This document shows positions 14,201 through 24,259 of a stretch of 64,000 nucleotides of DNA, one piece after another. Location of the stretch: the NCBI GenBank assembly GCA_914767715.1, contig OU612068.1, positions 26,970,001 to 27,034,000 on the forward strand, written 5' to 3'. The notes under the pieces were generated by a model that was not told the DNA's origin, made no database searches, and saw only the letters and a list, made by a program, of their open reading frames with translations. The position numbers and the translations under genes were made by a program. This DNA comes from Membranipora membranacea (taxonomy: Eukaryota; Bryozoa; Gymnolaemata; Cheilostomatida; Membraniporidae). The first letter of the stretch is position 1, and each line of letters opens with the position of its first letter.

Positions 14201-17200
14201 CAGCCAATATACCACGTTTGCTAAAAAGCTGTGCATATCAGGTTTTTTCTTAGTTTTTGCGCTGCCCGATCTTATCTGTATATCATTTAAACACCACAGC
14301 TACCTTCACATCGTAATGAAGGTTCAAGGTAAAACCTATAGCATCTTATGTGTCAACAATGCAGTCATATATAGGGAGAGTAAGCCATACTTAATATATA
14401 GACCGGGCAATAGTCCAAATTCGCATCACACCTAATTTTGTGACATTGCAGTGATTTGCAGTTTGCCTGCTCAATAGTACATTTACTAGCTCCTAACGCA
14501 AATATTCTTGTTGCTTGTTTCAGGAGTTCTGAAGATACCTCCTAGTGTAATGTCCAAATGCATTCTTGAGGCATTTGGCTCATACTTGAATCAGAATCCC
14601 AACACTACCCTGCATCTGATCGACATTGTTATATACGATGACAAGATGGTCCAGGACTTTGAGTCAGCTATGAAATCAACTCTCAGAGATAAAGGAAAGA
14701 GTATTTTCTCTACTATGTCTGGTTGGGTTTCCGGCGCCGTCAACATTGTCAGATACGCTTTGACAGGTGAGATTGGCAATTCAAGGTAATTTGAGCATCC
14801 CAGATCAAAGATGTGATTTAGTGGTTTAGTCTCCTAAGTTCTCTATCTTATATCTTTTACTAGTTCTCCTCTATCTCCAGAGTATTCTAATGAGTTCCCT
14901 CTCCGCGCATCCAGATAAAGTCCGAGTCTCTATCCCTTGCTAATCCTTGTCACCTGCTGTCTGGAAACCTTATGCCAATATCCGGTTCCACCACAATATA
15001 TGCTAAGATAAATTCGTTTATGCTTATCAAGATATGGATGGCTATGACATGTCGTACCCATCGCAGAATAGAACGTTAGGCCCAAGTATAAAACATCTAA
15101 TTCAGGTAACTTGCGTTATAAAAGTTCTAACAAGTGGCCGATGCAGCTTTACTGAACCAAACAATTAGTAGTAAAATATTGTTACAACAATTATAGATAG
15201 AAAGCCAGATAGAAAGATAGAAAGCCATTGCTTGTGGAGAGTCAGATATGTTCCCCTCATACATGAATCTATTTCAGTGGATGTTGTTTTACACTTTGAG
15301 CAAAGCCTGAATTATAATATTGAATGGAATTCTGGCTTTTGGATGCTCTATGTTTTACATAGCCAATTTCGCAAACAAACTACAATCATCCATTTTATTT
15401 ATCTCAAGAATTGATGGTTCACTAGATACTACTTATTTATTCTGTTTTCAGGAGGTCAAAGTAGGGCAGCTCGTTTAGGTGGTAGTGCGGCAGACACATC
15501 TTCAGCATTGGAGATCTTCAACCAAGGGCTTGTCATACTAGATATTTATGGTGTATCTAAGTCCGATATTGCTGAGTGCAAGAGAATGCTAGAGAAAAAT
15601 CTTACCAAGGCTATGGTAACCATTCAATGGAAAGACAAGCCTTCCTATGATAGTGAAAAGGGCCTCATAAAAAAACTGGGCAAGGACAGGGTGAGTTGAG
15701 CTGAAAACATCAACAACAAACATATTGATGTAACTAAGATCAAAAGGACAATAATGGTATTGTTTTGAAACTCTCTCAATATAGCAAAGCAACCTTTTGG
15801 AACTTGGGCACTTCATTGTGTAGAAGAAAGTTGGGAAACATAATGTAGATCGTTTTGGTTCATTTTTGCCCAAGTATAAACCAACATTACGCTAATTCAT
15901 ACAGGGATAACATTGATAAATTTTCAAGGAACTAGCTGCTGGTTGTCTTATTTAAATGGCAACCAAGGAGGTGGCTCAGTTGGTTAGAGCGCCGGACTTC
16001 AACACGCAAGTGTTGCAGGTCGTGGGTTCGAATCCCACTGCAGTCCATCTTCTACTGGGGATAGGTTGGCCCTCAGGTGTGCTCCGACCTGCCTGAAAAC
16101 AGAGAGCAAATTGGCGCAGATATTGCGGCCTCGCCAATAAGGCACTAATATTTCGCCGCCCATGCCTCGGGATGGGCAAGTGACAAGACATCCGATTTTT
16201 TAATCAACCAGACTGCATCTTATGCATCTTCAGAAAATTTATACATATAATGTCTATTATCTGGAAAGTATGGCATCAGCCATAAAATGTAGTATAACTG
16301 CTCTCTTAATTTGATCATAAACTGACAATTATTCAGTGAGGTATTTTAAATAACATTGCACAAATCAGCTAAATGCTGCTCAAACTCAGCAAAAAAAGGC
16401 TCTCTGTTTCCTTTAGATTTTCTCCTATTCTCTCTCATTAATTATGCATTGTCATTGAGCTTTCCTGACACTGAAAACTAGTCTTGTTTTGTCTGAAACC
16501 CTGGTTGTCATTTAAGCTGACAGTTTATTAGGAAGCTTTGTATGTCAAACTTACAAAAAAACAGGAATGGTCCACTATGACATATCTCTGTAGAGAGCTT
16601 GCGTATCACCATGCGCTATCATTTAGTAGAACAAGTTCAATCCCTCTAAACTGATTTTCAAGGATATAAGTTTGGTTTTTTCCCCAAATATAAAAGGGGC
16701 AGTTTTGAAAACCATCCTTTGATTTCAATTATATAGAAAAAAGCTGTTGTTGCTGTATTTGTATTGATGAGGGTTTGTTAACCTTTAGATCACTCTCCTG
16801 AGAGAAGAAGCTAAGATGCTCCATGTCAATTTGGAAATAATACCTATACAACAGAACATAAAGATTACTGGACGACCAACTGATGCCTCTCGCATGTCGG
16901 ACCTCATAGCAAAAGAGCTCAAAGATATTAGTCAAGGCCTTTTCCAAGAAAAAGAGGAACAGCTTCTGGCTCGCGCCGTCCAATGGAGATATTCATTTGA
17001 AGAGGACGTATATGAAGAGTTTGACCGTGCCACAAACAAAGTATGTGAATCTGTGCTTGCAATATAATTTGTATTTTTGCAGAATCGCATTGTTACTCAA
17101 AGCAATTGATGCGTTATCTCCTCTTGACTGTGACTGGCAAGTAAAGGAACCTGCCGGTCAGTTTTCTGCATGTTAATCACCTTTTTTATTGATTTCTTTT

Positions 17201-19019
17201 TGTACCTAAACAGCAACTTGAAGAGCAATACTCTAGAAATCCCAAAGCAATATATAAGTTCACATCTGAGGATGGAAATACAGTGATAGACATGAATACG
17301 ATGACTGGAGACTGCGAGGGAGATCAGTTCTCAGTTATCAGGGATGATCATACCAAGCCAAAGGGTGAGCTGAAAAAAGAATGTGCTGCTGCTGCTAAAG
17401 TCGCCTCTGTTATATTTTATATTTTAAAAGCTGTTTTTCCATGTAAAAATTAGATTTGGTAGGGAAGGAGCATGAAATGTCTAGAAGCTTCCAATATAAA
17501 CTTTCATAATTTATGGTTAAACCTATCAAACAACGTTAGAATGAAGCCTGAAAATATGTATAAGAAATGTTGTTACCTACTCCGACCTGCAAAGCAGTTG
17601 TGCCTGCCAATGCTCCTACTAGATGCCACATTCTATTCAGTTTATAATCTTGAAGTTAGTGATGAAAATTCTGTTTGCAGTGGTTGGTGTAGACTTTCCT
17701 AAGACTTGGACTGCTCCTCTAGATACGTACCAAGAAGTTATAGTGACTCCAGGTTCGCCAGAGTTCAAGGAAGTTGAAAGCAATTTCATGAAAACAATCG
17801 GGGCCAATAAAACTAATTTGCTAGAGGTGAGGTTTGAGGTATTGGTCAGAAGTGATTTTATTGACTCACATGTTGTTCGGAAGATTCACATTTTGAACTA
17901 GATATAATAGCTAAATTTTAGTGATATATGTAGTGGAATCTCATTGTTTTGGCGTGGTAGATTTCACTGATTTATATTGAAGAATGAAGCCTAGAAGCTC
18001 TGCTTTTAATCATCATATTGGGGCACCTGATATGACACTGTTATGCACATGCAAGGTGCTAGGTCAGGTGGTAGTGTGTACTCAGGGGGACTTTCAATAA
18101 GAATGAGCGATGCTTTGCTATAAAGCATTGCTCATTCTTTTTGCATCACTATCACATGGCTGAAAATCATCACTCACTTGGACTTTCAATTGGACGAAAT
18201 CACTACCGAATCGCTCACTCAGAATGTATACAGTTCCATCAATGACTGACCGATTCGAAAGCAAGAGCCTAGCAGATATTGCTCACGTATCGCTCACTCA
18301 CTGAGTGAGCGATCAGATTGCAATTTTGGCTGTTTCTAATTGAATGGTAGTTTCCTACAGCTGGGCTTAACACTATTACATGCATTTCTATTATTTAGGT
18401 ACAGAGAGTCCAAAATCCTACACTATACCAACAGTACGCGATATTGAGAAAAGCTGTGGCAAAGAAGTTGAACAGAACAGAAGCCAATGTCGAAACAGTT
18501 CCATTATGGCATGGTACTTCCAGTGATACTGTCACAAAGATCACAAAAGGAAAATTTGACAGAGCGTTGGCAGGGAAAAATGGTACGGACTTAGATAATG
18601 CCAAGGAAGGTTTTGCTCATGTTAACAGGCTGATTGCTAATATTCACAGGTGTTTACCATGTGTCAGTGAAAAGAGAAAATCCAGAGACGGTATTGATCA
18701 ACACCAATTCAGATGCCTTTGTTTTCATTAGTTGTTGTTTTTTTCAGCCACAGTGTATGGAGTGGGATCATACTTTGCTGTCCATAGCAGCTACTCTTAC
18801 AACTATTCACAACCAAATGGCAGTGGAGACAGATATATGATGCAGACCAGAGTTATAACTGGGGATTGGACTAAAGGTGATTCTTCAATGAAAGCTGCCC
18901 CTCCGAAAAATGCCTCAGAAAACTATGACTCTGTGGTTAATGATGTTGCAAATCCGACCATCTATGTTGCGTTCCACGATGTTGCTGCCTACCCAGATTA
19001 TATCATTAAGTACAGATAG
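548..19019 (+). CDS. PARP14-like macro-domain ADP-ribosyltransferase, gene 1 (5' partial, 25 exons)
   Basis: Multi-domain mono-ADP-ribosyltransferase of the PARP14 type; this family acts in innate immune and stress signalling. Exons by eye: 548-706, 1027-1170, 1488-1790, 2254-2517, 2963-3091, 3344-3535, 4136-4390, 4996-5235, 6362-6644, 7372-8819, 8947-9387, 9816-9922, 10518-10736, 10915-11136, 11757-11859, 12595-12747, 13482-13553, 13960-14142, 14524-14766, 15452-15690, 16789-17040, 17214-17364, 17681-17826, 18399-18582, 18748-19019. They total 6404 nt; with one carried-in base this is 2134 codons plus TAG. Every junction is GT-AG and keeps phase, which strongly supports the model. Order: RRM-like repeats, long middle region, macro 1-3, WWE, PARP catalytic domain. 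No lesion was seen, unlike gene 2. The true start lies upstream. The match to PARP14 rather than PARP15 or another macro-PARP rests on domain order. Confidence 0.88.
5413..5773. repeat. Foldback MITE-like element in a gene 1 intron
   Basis: The ends form imperfect inverted repeats of about 110 bp. The left end starts ATTCAGGGCACTTCTAGGTA and the right end is the reverse complement of ATTCAGAGCACTATTGGGTA. Both continue into matching TTATGTATA blocks and 'GTACAGCACTAGGCCC'-type segments. There is no coding potential. The superfamily is unknown and I found no clear target-site duplication. Confidence 0.6.
6362..8690 (+). CDS. Gene 1 middle region (exon 9 and most of the 1448-nt exon 10)
   Basis: Exon 9 (6362-6644) and the largest exon (7372-8819) encode about 530 residues between the RRM-like units and the first macro domain. 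In mammalian PARP14 this interval contains KH-like modules. Here segments such as 'AKQLVEITGLPSAIEEVQKKM' (about 7789-7850) look like a KH helix-turn-strand, but no clean GXXG loop is visible, so I leave the domain unassigned. Lysine/glutamate-rich helices (KEKEKEIQDEH) are also present. The exon is in phase with both neighbours. Confidence 0.7.
6795..6885 (+). repeat. tRNA-like SINE head in a gene 1 intron
   Basis: The segment has an A-box-like TGGCTGAACGGTTAGC and, about 45 bases on, a B-box-like GAGTTTAAATTCTGG followed by GCCGGCA. It lies in the intron between exons 9 and 10. The B box is degenerate and no CCA-compatible mature acceptor is evident, so a decayed SINE head or tRNA pseudogene is more likely than a functional tRNA. 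Confidence 0.45.
8691..9387 (+). CDS. Gene 1 macro domain 1
   Basis: Macro domain encoded by the end of exon 10 and by exon 11 (8947-9387). The start is the classic 'MKGDITKQTCGAIVNPANE' followed by a glycine-rich GGLAQAIVRAGG turn across the intron. The end includes a phosphate loop 'PPISTGIFGFPIP' (about 9178-9215). The GDI, NPAN and STGIFGFP motifs that contact ADP-ribose are all present, so this domain could bind ADP-ribose and might hydrolyse it. It joins macro 2 through a linker with DKNG/NKDDS-like loops. Confidence 0.88.
9816..11136 (+). CDS. Gene 1 macro domain 2
   Basis: Exons 9816-9922, 10518-10736 and 10915-11136, all joined in phase 0. Motifs: 'LKIEIIAGDITSQK' at the start, then 'EEALVNSVGTDMNLANGAVA' and the phosphate loop 'FPALGTGNLNYPEKDVAR'. 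The NPAN-type asparagine is replaced by VNSVGTD, as in the later, probably non-hydrolytic macro domains of PARP14. Ligand binding remains plausible because the GDI and ALGTG motifs are kept. A basic linker exon (11757-11859, TRKKLNLTSRATK) follows. Confidence 0.87.
12595..14766 (+). CDS. Gene 1 macro domain 3
   Basis: Exons 12595-12747, 13482-13553, 13960-14142 and 14524-14766. Motifs: 'SEVIVNSTDQKLNMGG' then GQVAKALLEKGGPTVREE, and the loop 'IAFPALGTGVLKIPPSVMS' split by the intron after 14142. A short extra helix (MSGWVSGAVNIVRYAL) closes exon 14524-14766. This is the most upstream part of the gene whose copy (gene 2) lies inside the window, so it allows a direct intact-versus-broken comparison. 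Confidence 0.87.
15452..15690 (+). CDS. Gene 1 linker exon between macro 3 and WWE
   Basis: In-phase exon with a strong acceptor (TTTTCAG) and donor (GTGAGT). It encodes about 80 residues beginning GGQSRAARLGGSAADTSSAL and then an alpha-beta segment with 'VILDIYGVSKSDIAECKRML'. That segment resembles the KH-like module before WWE in PARP14. The fold assignment is inference; the coding status is well supported by conservation of frame in the gene 2 copy at 60348-60586. Confidence 0.8.
15963..16200 (+). mobile_element. tRNA-derived SINE (full tRNA head) in a gene 1 intron
   Basis: The head reads like a tRNA: GGAGGTGGCTCAGTTGGTTA (A box) and GGTTCGAATCCCAC (B box). A tRNA-unrelated body follows with 'CTGCCTGAAAACAGAGAGCA' and 'GGCGCAGATATTGC'. 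The same body is in the reverse-oriented copy at about 27212-27448, which shows this is a repeat family. In the right arm of the inverted duplication the matching site keeps only part of the head (about 60036-60100). Confidence 0.8.
16789..17364 (+). CDS. Gene 1 WWE domain exons
   Basis: Exons 16789-17040 and 17214-17364 encode a WWE domain, a module that binds iso-ADP-ribose or ADP-ribose chain ends in several PARPs and E3 ligases. Visible elements: 'AVQWRYSFEEDVYEEFD' with the tryptophan of the first WWE strand, then 'NPKAIYKFTSEDGNTVIDMN' and TGDCEGDQFSVIRDD. The second W/E positions are not obvious. The sequence CAAAGATATTAG at 16920-16931 is the uninterrupted counterpart of the insertion site used by the 26.9-kb transposon in gene 2. 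Confidence 0.85.
17681..19019 (+). CDS. Gene 1 PARP catalytic domain (C-terminus)
   Basis: Exons 17681-17826, 18399-18582 and 18748-19019 (stop TAG 19017-19019). Motifs in order: 'FPKTWTAPLDTYQEVIV', 'VPLWHGTSSDTVTKI' with the triad histidine, 'YGVGSYFAVHSSYSYNY' with the triad tyrosine, and a final 'AFHDVAAYPDYIIKYR'. By alignment with the 'AYPEYLITF'-type end of PARP14 relatives, the third triad position is isoleucine rather than glutamate. That predicts mono- rather than poly-ADP-ribosylation. The alignment was made by eye. Confidence 0.92.
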
Positions 19020-21220
19020 ATTGTTGCTACATGCCAACCTGCTTTATTGAGTTCATCTTTTCATTTGACATCAAGGTCATGGAGGGAAGGTGGGGGAGGG
19101 GTTTTCTGTTGAAAAATGAAAATATCTTCAGTTAATACAAGAGGAATACGATCAAAAATTTCCAGCTTTAGTTGAAATTCATTGTCAATTTATAAAGCAA
19201 GGGTCACAGTGACTCTTTTGGCACACCTTGATGACTAATATGGTCGAGATAATCTGTCTCCTCCGATTCAGGGGCAGATGAAAGTGAGATGAGATTGCAT
19301 GTAGATAAATTTCTGGTTAAATCTACTCTTTTTGAATTTGAATTATAGACCTAATAATAATGGATTATTGTTGAGTCTATAAAAAATTGAACCATTAATT
19401 AATTGGGACTGAGAGAGTGATGACGGTGACACTGCCTGTTAGATCAGGTTGATTGGCGCTCGAACTCTTGGCTTGAAAGTTTCCAAAACAGGCTACAGCA
19501 ACGTGTGAAGATTTATAACTTAGGAAGATTGGTTCTGCCCTCACCTCCCAAGTTTCCCCTCTGGTTTCTATTTTCAATCTGACTATCAATTTCTTTATCA
19601 CAAACTATTCGAAACAAAAATTTGTATTTACACGATTATATTTTACCTAGCTTAGTTACAACTGCTTTGCTATCCAAATTTATGTCAAACCCATCGCCAT
19701 GCTGATTGTAAAAAGAAATTTATGTATGTGTACCTTGTTTTTGACGTACAGTGGATGTTTTAGAAATAACTGCAAGAGCACTAACGAATTACCTTAAGAA
19801 CAAACTCCGCCATTAGATGATGAATGCTTTTGTTGTATGGTATTTGGCAAACATGTGAGGGAGAAAAGATGTTGGTAATTCATTTTGTGATGGACTGATA
19901 ATGTAGAGGGACCAAATATTCTGATAGATCAGTCATCAGCATTTCTGATGCCATAGGTTTATAAAAGTTGCTTTTTCACCCTGCTGTTTAATTGCTTTCT
20001 ATTTTAGTTTAGTAATAAATATGTAATCAAAATCCAATTACTTATCACATAATTTTCTTTGCTTTATAAATTCAAGGAAACAAGGATTTCACACCCCGCC
20101 ACCAAGGCTAGGCCCCCACAAAAGCGTTGTTGATATCAAACCGTAAACATATTGATACTAAATATTATGATTACTGGTCAATCAAACGGGAACAGAGATA
20201 TCAACTGCGTGGAACTGATTTAGCAGCTTTGCTTTTCTAAATGAGTGAGGAGCTTCCAATTATTTTGAACAAACAGTCACATAACAGTAAATAGACTAAT
20301 TTCTTACATTATTGGGAGCTTACATTTCATTGCGGAAATGCAAATGTTTGTGCCGTCCTAGGTGCAATATGAGTCAAGGAAAATGGTTAAAAGACAATTA
20401 AGAAGCACAATTAGCGCAGCTGTCACTTATTTTCATGAATGCACTATCAAAAACAACAATGACAGATTTACATTTAACAATATTTCTAAATATTATAGTA
20501 ATGTTTGTTGTAAATTGACAATGTTTAGGGATGATCATAAGCTAAATTTTTCTTTAAAATAATAAATATAATAAAAGACTGTGCGGGGGGGGGGGGGTTG
20601 GGGAGGGCTCTGATGGATCATATATCATCATGCTGTCCGGTCAAAATATGCTTGTTGAGAATGGAATTCCCTGCATTGTTTGCACTCATTATGTGATGTC
20701 ATGGTTATTTGTGGGAGAAATTTGAGCATGGTAAATGGATAGAATGCGTCAAATGGCTTCAACAAATCATAAATCCTTTTATATATCATTGGAAAGGTCT
20801 CATCAACCAATGAACTCATCAACTCATCAACAGAATCACAAAAAAAACTTACGTCATCTTCACAAGGTGTGATAAATCCTGGATATCCAATCTTGTTGTG
20901 TTATGTAGTTAAGAGTTATGTACCCTTTGATGTTACTGAGACAACTCCTTAGACACGTATTGGGCACTCATCTTAGCCAAGTCAGATGATGGCCAGTTAT
21001 GGATAAGACAATACAATATTTCTCAACACAATCCAGTGGCTTGTACATACAGAATATTATCATAATAACTTTAGACCCGGTGGTGATAGAAACAAAGCTT
21101 TACAGCTTTCAGACTTATTACTTTTGATCTAGATAACATTGACTACAATGGGTATATTCTTTTTGATCTAGTGACATTGGGATATAAAACATTATATTCT
21201 TTTGATATAACTGGTATGCA
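19020..21220. other. Gene 1 3' flank inside the left arm
   Basis: No coding exon recognised. It holds the end of the inverted arm: an AT-rich short inverted motif at about 19346-19382 (TATAGACCT...AGTCTATA) and a poly-G tract at about 20584-20597. The short ORFs here recur in the right arm with frame changes, as expected of non-coding DNA. Confidence 0.7.
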
Positions 21221-21503
21221 ATTAGGGGTAGAACGGATCAGGGTTAGGCAACCTCGGATCGGATATCGGATCGGATCTGGATTACGCGTAATGATGCTAA
21301 ATTGACCAGTCACAGCAGTCACAGCATCAGCTTTGTGCATTACGCGATGCAAAACTCAAAGGAGTTGCTGATTCAAAGCTGGGTAACACTTCAGGTTAGA
21401 GGAGGTTCCAAGACTTTGCTGTAATAATTACAGAGCACAGGCTAAATAATAACAGGAACAGGAAACTGCTATGTGGTATTCTCTTTTAGCTGAGTTTGAG
21501 TAC
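21221..21503. other. Start of spacer, no feature seen
   Basis: Unique sequence between the end of the left arm and the first 471-bp direct repeat. I see no gene, RNA or repeat here. Confidence 0.5.
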
Positions 21504-21974
21504 GGTAATACACCTGTAATTGGGTGAAGGTGAACTTGTTGCACCCATCCTCCAAAATAAAATTATTAGTATGCTGATGACAAATGAGGGTGTAGCCAAT
21601 TCAAAAGCACTGCTATCAGTGATATTGAACCCTGTTAATATTTTCAGGTGTATTTGCAATAGAAATTTATTGAATTAAATTATGAAATTTCTTTTTGCAA
21701 AATCATTTTAGGAAGATCAATGCATAGGGTTTGGCTAATGAAAATTAGACCGGAAATGTGTGATAAGTGCAATGGTCTTACATATGGGGCCACTGAAAAA
21801 TTCTGACAACGAATTTTCAACCCATAGTCACCAATATTGAAGAGCAGAAGTATACCATCATTTTGAGTGGTATGGTTAAAGAATTGAAAGAACCTGAAGC
21901 AGGCCTATTGGGGTGACAAGTCGACATAGTTTGCATGTAAAGCAATGGGGAAATAAATAGAGGTGTTGGACCTA
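21504..21974 (+). repeat. 471-bp direct repeat, copy 1
   Basis: Starts GGTAATACACCTGTAATTGG and ends GTTGGACCTA. It is nearly identical in sequence and identical in length to 23320-23790, in the same orientation, with about 1.35 kb between the copies. It does not begin TG or end CA, and no primer-binding site is evident next to it, so an LTR pair is possible but not supported. Confidence 0.85.
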
Positions 21975-22252
21975 ATAGTAGCACTAGCAGACAAATTGCA
22001 CAATCAGCTGATTGCAGTAATTATAGCAACTTCAAAGGAAAAAAATTATTCAGTGACCTGGCTGGGTAGGTTATGGAACATTTAAAGGTTGGTGACACTG
22101 GTGGGCACAGGTAGGGTTGGGTGGGGGGGGGGGGGGTGGCTGGTGTCTTGTTCTGTATGAACTAGGTTAACATAATCATATTGGTGCTAAGAAGATATTT
22201 GTTGGAAAAGAGTGCTGGGTTAGCTGAGCAACATGTCGTCGTGTTGAACCCC

Positions 22253-22715
22253 AACTGTTGACCCCTGAATCCGCTTTTGATCCCAAAAACCCAAAACTGC
22301 CAGCTGTTAACCCAAAACTTCAAGCTACAAACCCCAAAATGCGAGCTGCAAACCCCAAACTTCATTCATGCTGCAAACCCAGAACTGTGAGCTGCAAACC
22401 CAAAAGTGCGAATTGCAAACCCCAAATATTGACCCTCAAACCCCAAAAAATGACCCCCAAACCCCAAAAATCTGACCCCCAAACCCCAAAAACTGACCCC
22501 TAAACCCCAAACCCTCGTTTATGACCCCCAAACCCCAGAAAGTAGGCCGTGAACCCCAAAGTGTAGGCTGCAAACCCCAAACTGTGAACTGCAAACCCCA
22601 AATATTGACCCCGAACCTGACCCCTAAACCCCCAAAGCTGACCCCAAAACCCCAAATTTGGCTCACATACCTCAGGCTGCCAACCCCAAACCCCAATATT
22701 ACACCCCAATCCTCA
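22253..22715. repeat. C-rich minisatellite (AACCCCAAA units)
   Basis: About 460 bases of irregular tandem units built on (G)CAAACCCCAAA with variable spacers such as CTGTGAACT, TATTGACCC and AATGACCCC; unit size is roughly 18-28. The C-run/A-run alternation keeps frames open on both strands and gives low-complexity peptides (PKPQK on +, GFGG/FWGLGV on -). I do not treat these as genes. The strand has many runs of four C, so the complement could form G-quadruplexes. Confidence 0.85.
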
Positions 22716-23319
22716 ATCAATATGACTATACTATCTCATAACCTCAAAAAACACTTCGTCTGGTGCTTACAGCACATGAATTTGCACCTGTCGGGCAAGT
22801 CCGGACTTGTTCTCTCTTCTTCTTTATAAGACTCTAACTAGATTTAAGTGTGTTGAATTAATGAGTGTCTCCTTGAATGCATTTCTGAAGGTCAAAACCC
22901 CACCCCATTACTCAATAAACACCTATATCTTCAGTCAATGGGCCATTATTTGAAGTTATCTCCCCGCTTGACAAGGAAAAGTTACTTCCAAATGACATGT
23001 ATACGTCACACTTTAGCTTAACATCTCTTCTGTCTTATGTCTGTAGACAGCCTGAGCCGTCACTGCAGACTTTGCCGATGATTGTCATGAACATTGTATA
23101 TCTGTAAGCTGCAACCTAAGCAAGATACCATTTTAGATACCAATAAGGGAGCAAAGCCTGACAAGGTGAGTTTTGAGGGCAACGGTCTTATGGTCAAATG
23201 GCCGTGGCCAGTCACGCTATGGATGGATCGCCTCCGAACTTCGCGCCATGCTAGCGTACCAACAGAGGTTTTATATGACCAACTTTGAAGACCCGTTACT
23301 GTCAGTCCGGTCACTATTA

Positions 23320-23790
23320 GGTAATACACCTGTAATTGGGTGAAGGTGAACTTGTTGCACCCATCCTCCAAAATAAAATGATTAGTATGCTGATGACAAA
23401 TGAGGGTGTAGCCAATTCAAAAGCACTGCTATCAGTGATATTGAACCCTGTTAATATTTTCAGGTGTATTTGCAATAGAAATTTATTGAATTAAATTATG
23501 AAATTTCTTTTTGCAAAATCATTTTAGGAAGATCAATGCATAGGGTTTGGCTAATGAAAATTAGACCGGAAATGTGTGATAAATGCAATGGTCTTACATA
23601 TGGGGCCACTGAAAAATTCTGACAACGAATTTTCAACCCATAGTCACCAATATTGAAGAGCAGAAGTATACCATCATTTTGAGTGGTATGGTCAAAGAAT
23701 TGAAAGAACCTGAAGCAGGCCTATTGGGCTGACAAGTCGACATAGTTTGCATGTAAAGCAATGGGGAAATAAATAGAGGTGTTGGACCTA
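23320..23790 (+). repeat. 471-bp direct repeat, copy 2
   Basis: Second copy of the repeat at 21504-21974, with only a few substitutions. The two flank the minisatellite and about 0.9 kb of other non-coding DNA. The flanking bases differ (CACTATTA before, CCTGATGG after), so the copies could result from a local tandem duplication or from two insertions of one repeat. Confidence 0.85.
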
Positions 23791-24259
23791 CCTGATGGAA
23801 GAAATGTTTCACAAGAATTCTGGCTGAATAATCATCCGAAATATATTTTGTCTTTTTCCCCATGCAGAAGGTGCAATCTGCTATTAATCAATGGCCATCA
23901 ATGAGAAGTTGTTTGAAACCTTGGTTGGCCTTTAAGTACCAAAATATACAATTAAGGTTATTGAATACATGGATGAGCACCGTCAACAGTCTACTCGCTG
24001 AACCTATACCATAATTTAAATGTGGTGATATCTGCTTGGATATAATAATTGCAAGCATCACCTTATCACTCGAACACCTCAAAGATCGCATAAACAGAGT
24101 ATTTGCGATGATCATTTGACTACGAGCATTATTGTACGTAGTCACTTAATTTTCCATGATCACTCAAACCCAGGTTACTAATCACTGAGTTGGAACAAAA
24201 TCCCTGCTCCTATGTCCCAAACATAGGCATCTGGAGTATCAAGCATGATACACTGCCAA
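23791..24259. other. Spacer, no feature seen
   Basis: AT-rich unique sequence between the second direct repeat and a foldback element. I see no gene or structured repeat. Confidence 0.4.

Larger units (their letters stand above)
12083..21220 (+). repeat. Left arm of large inverted duplication
   Basis: This stretch is nearly identical, exon and intron alike, to the reverse complement of 28084-64000 once the 26.9-kb insertion (32518-59394) is set aside. The outer limit is set by the window edge (64000 pairs with 12083). The inner limit is where similarity stops: ...ACTGGTATGCA at 21220 against its complement at 28084. The net right-arm length of about 9.0 kb matches the 9.1 kb here. Differences are scattered substitutions and small indels, plus a SINE deletion. 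Confidence 0.93.

Noticed and set aside
15963-16040. Functional tRNA gene
   Set aside because: A and B boxes are present, but the sequence continues into a shared SINE body found again at 27212-27448, so it is a SINE head.
18102-18140. Hairpin AATGAGCGATGCTTT...AAGCATTGCTCATT as an RNA gene
   Set aside because: A short intronic palindrome with no precursor-like extension or conservation beyond its duplicate in the right arm; too little to call a microRNA.
22258-22829. Open frames on both strands across the C-rich repeat, giving P/Q/K-rich and G/F/W-rich peptides
   Set aside because: They follow the repeat period, lack start-site or domain support, and arise on both strands at once; minisatellite DNA explains them.
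21504-23790. LTR retrotransposon with 471-bp LTRs
   Set aside because: No TG...CA ends, no tRNA primer-binding site after the first copy and no polypurine tract before the second were seen.
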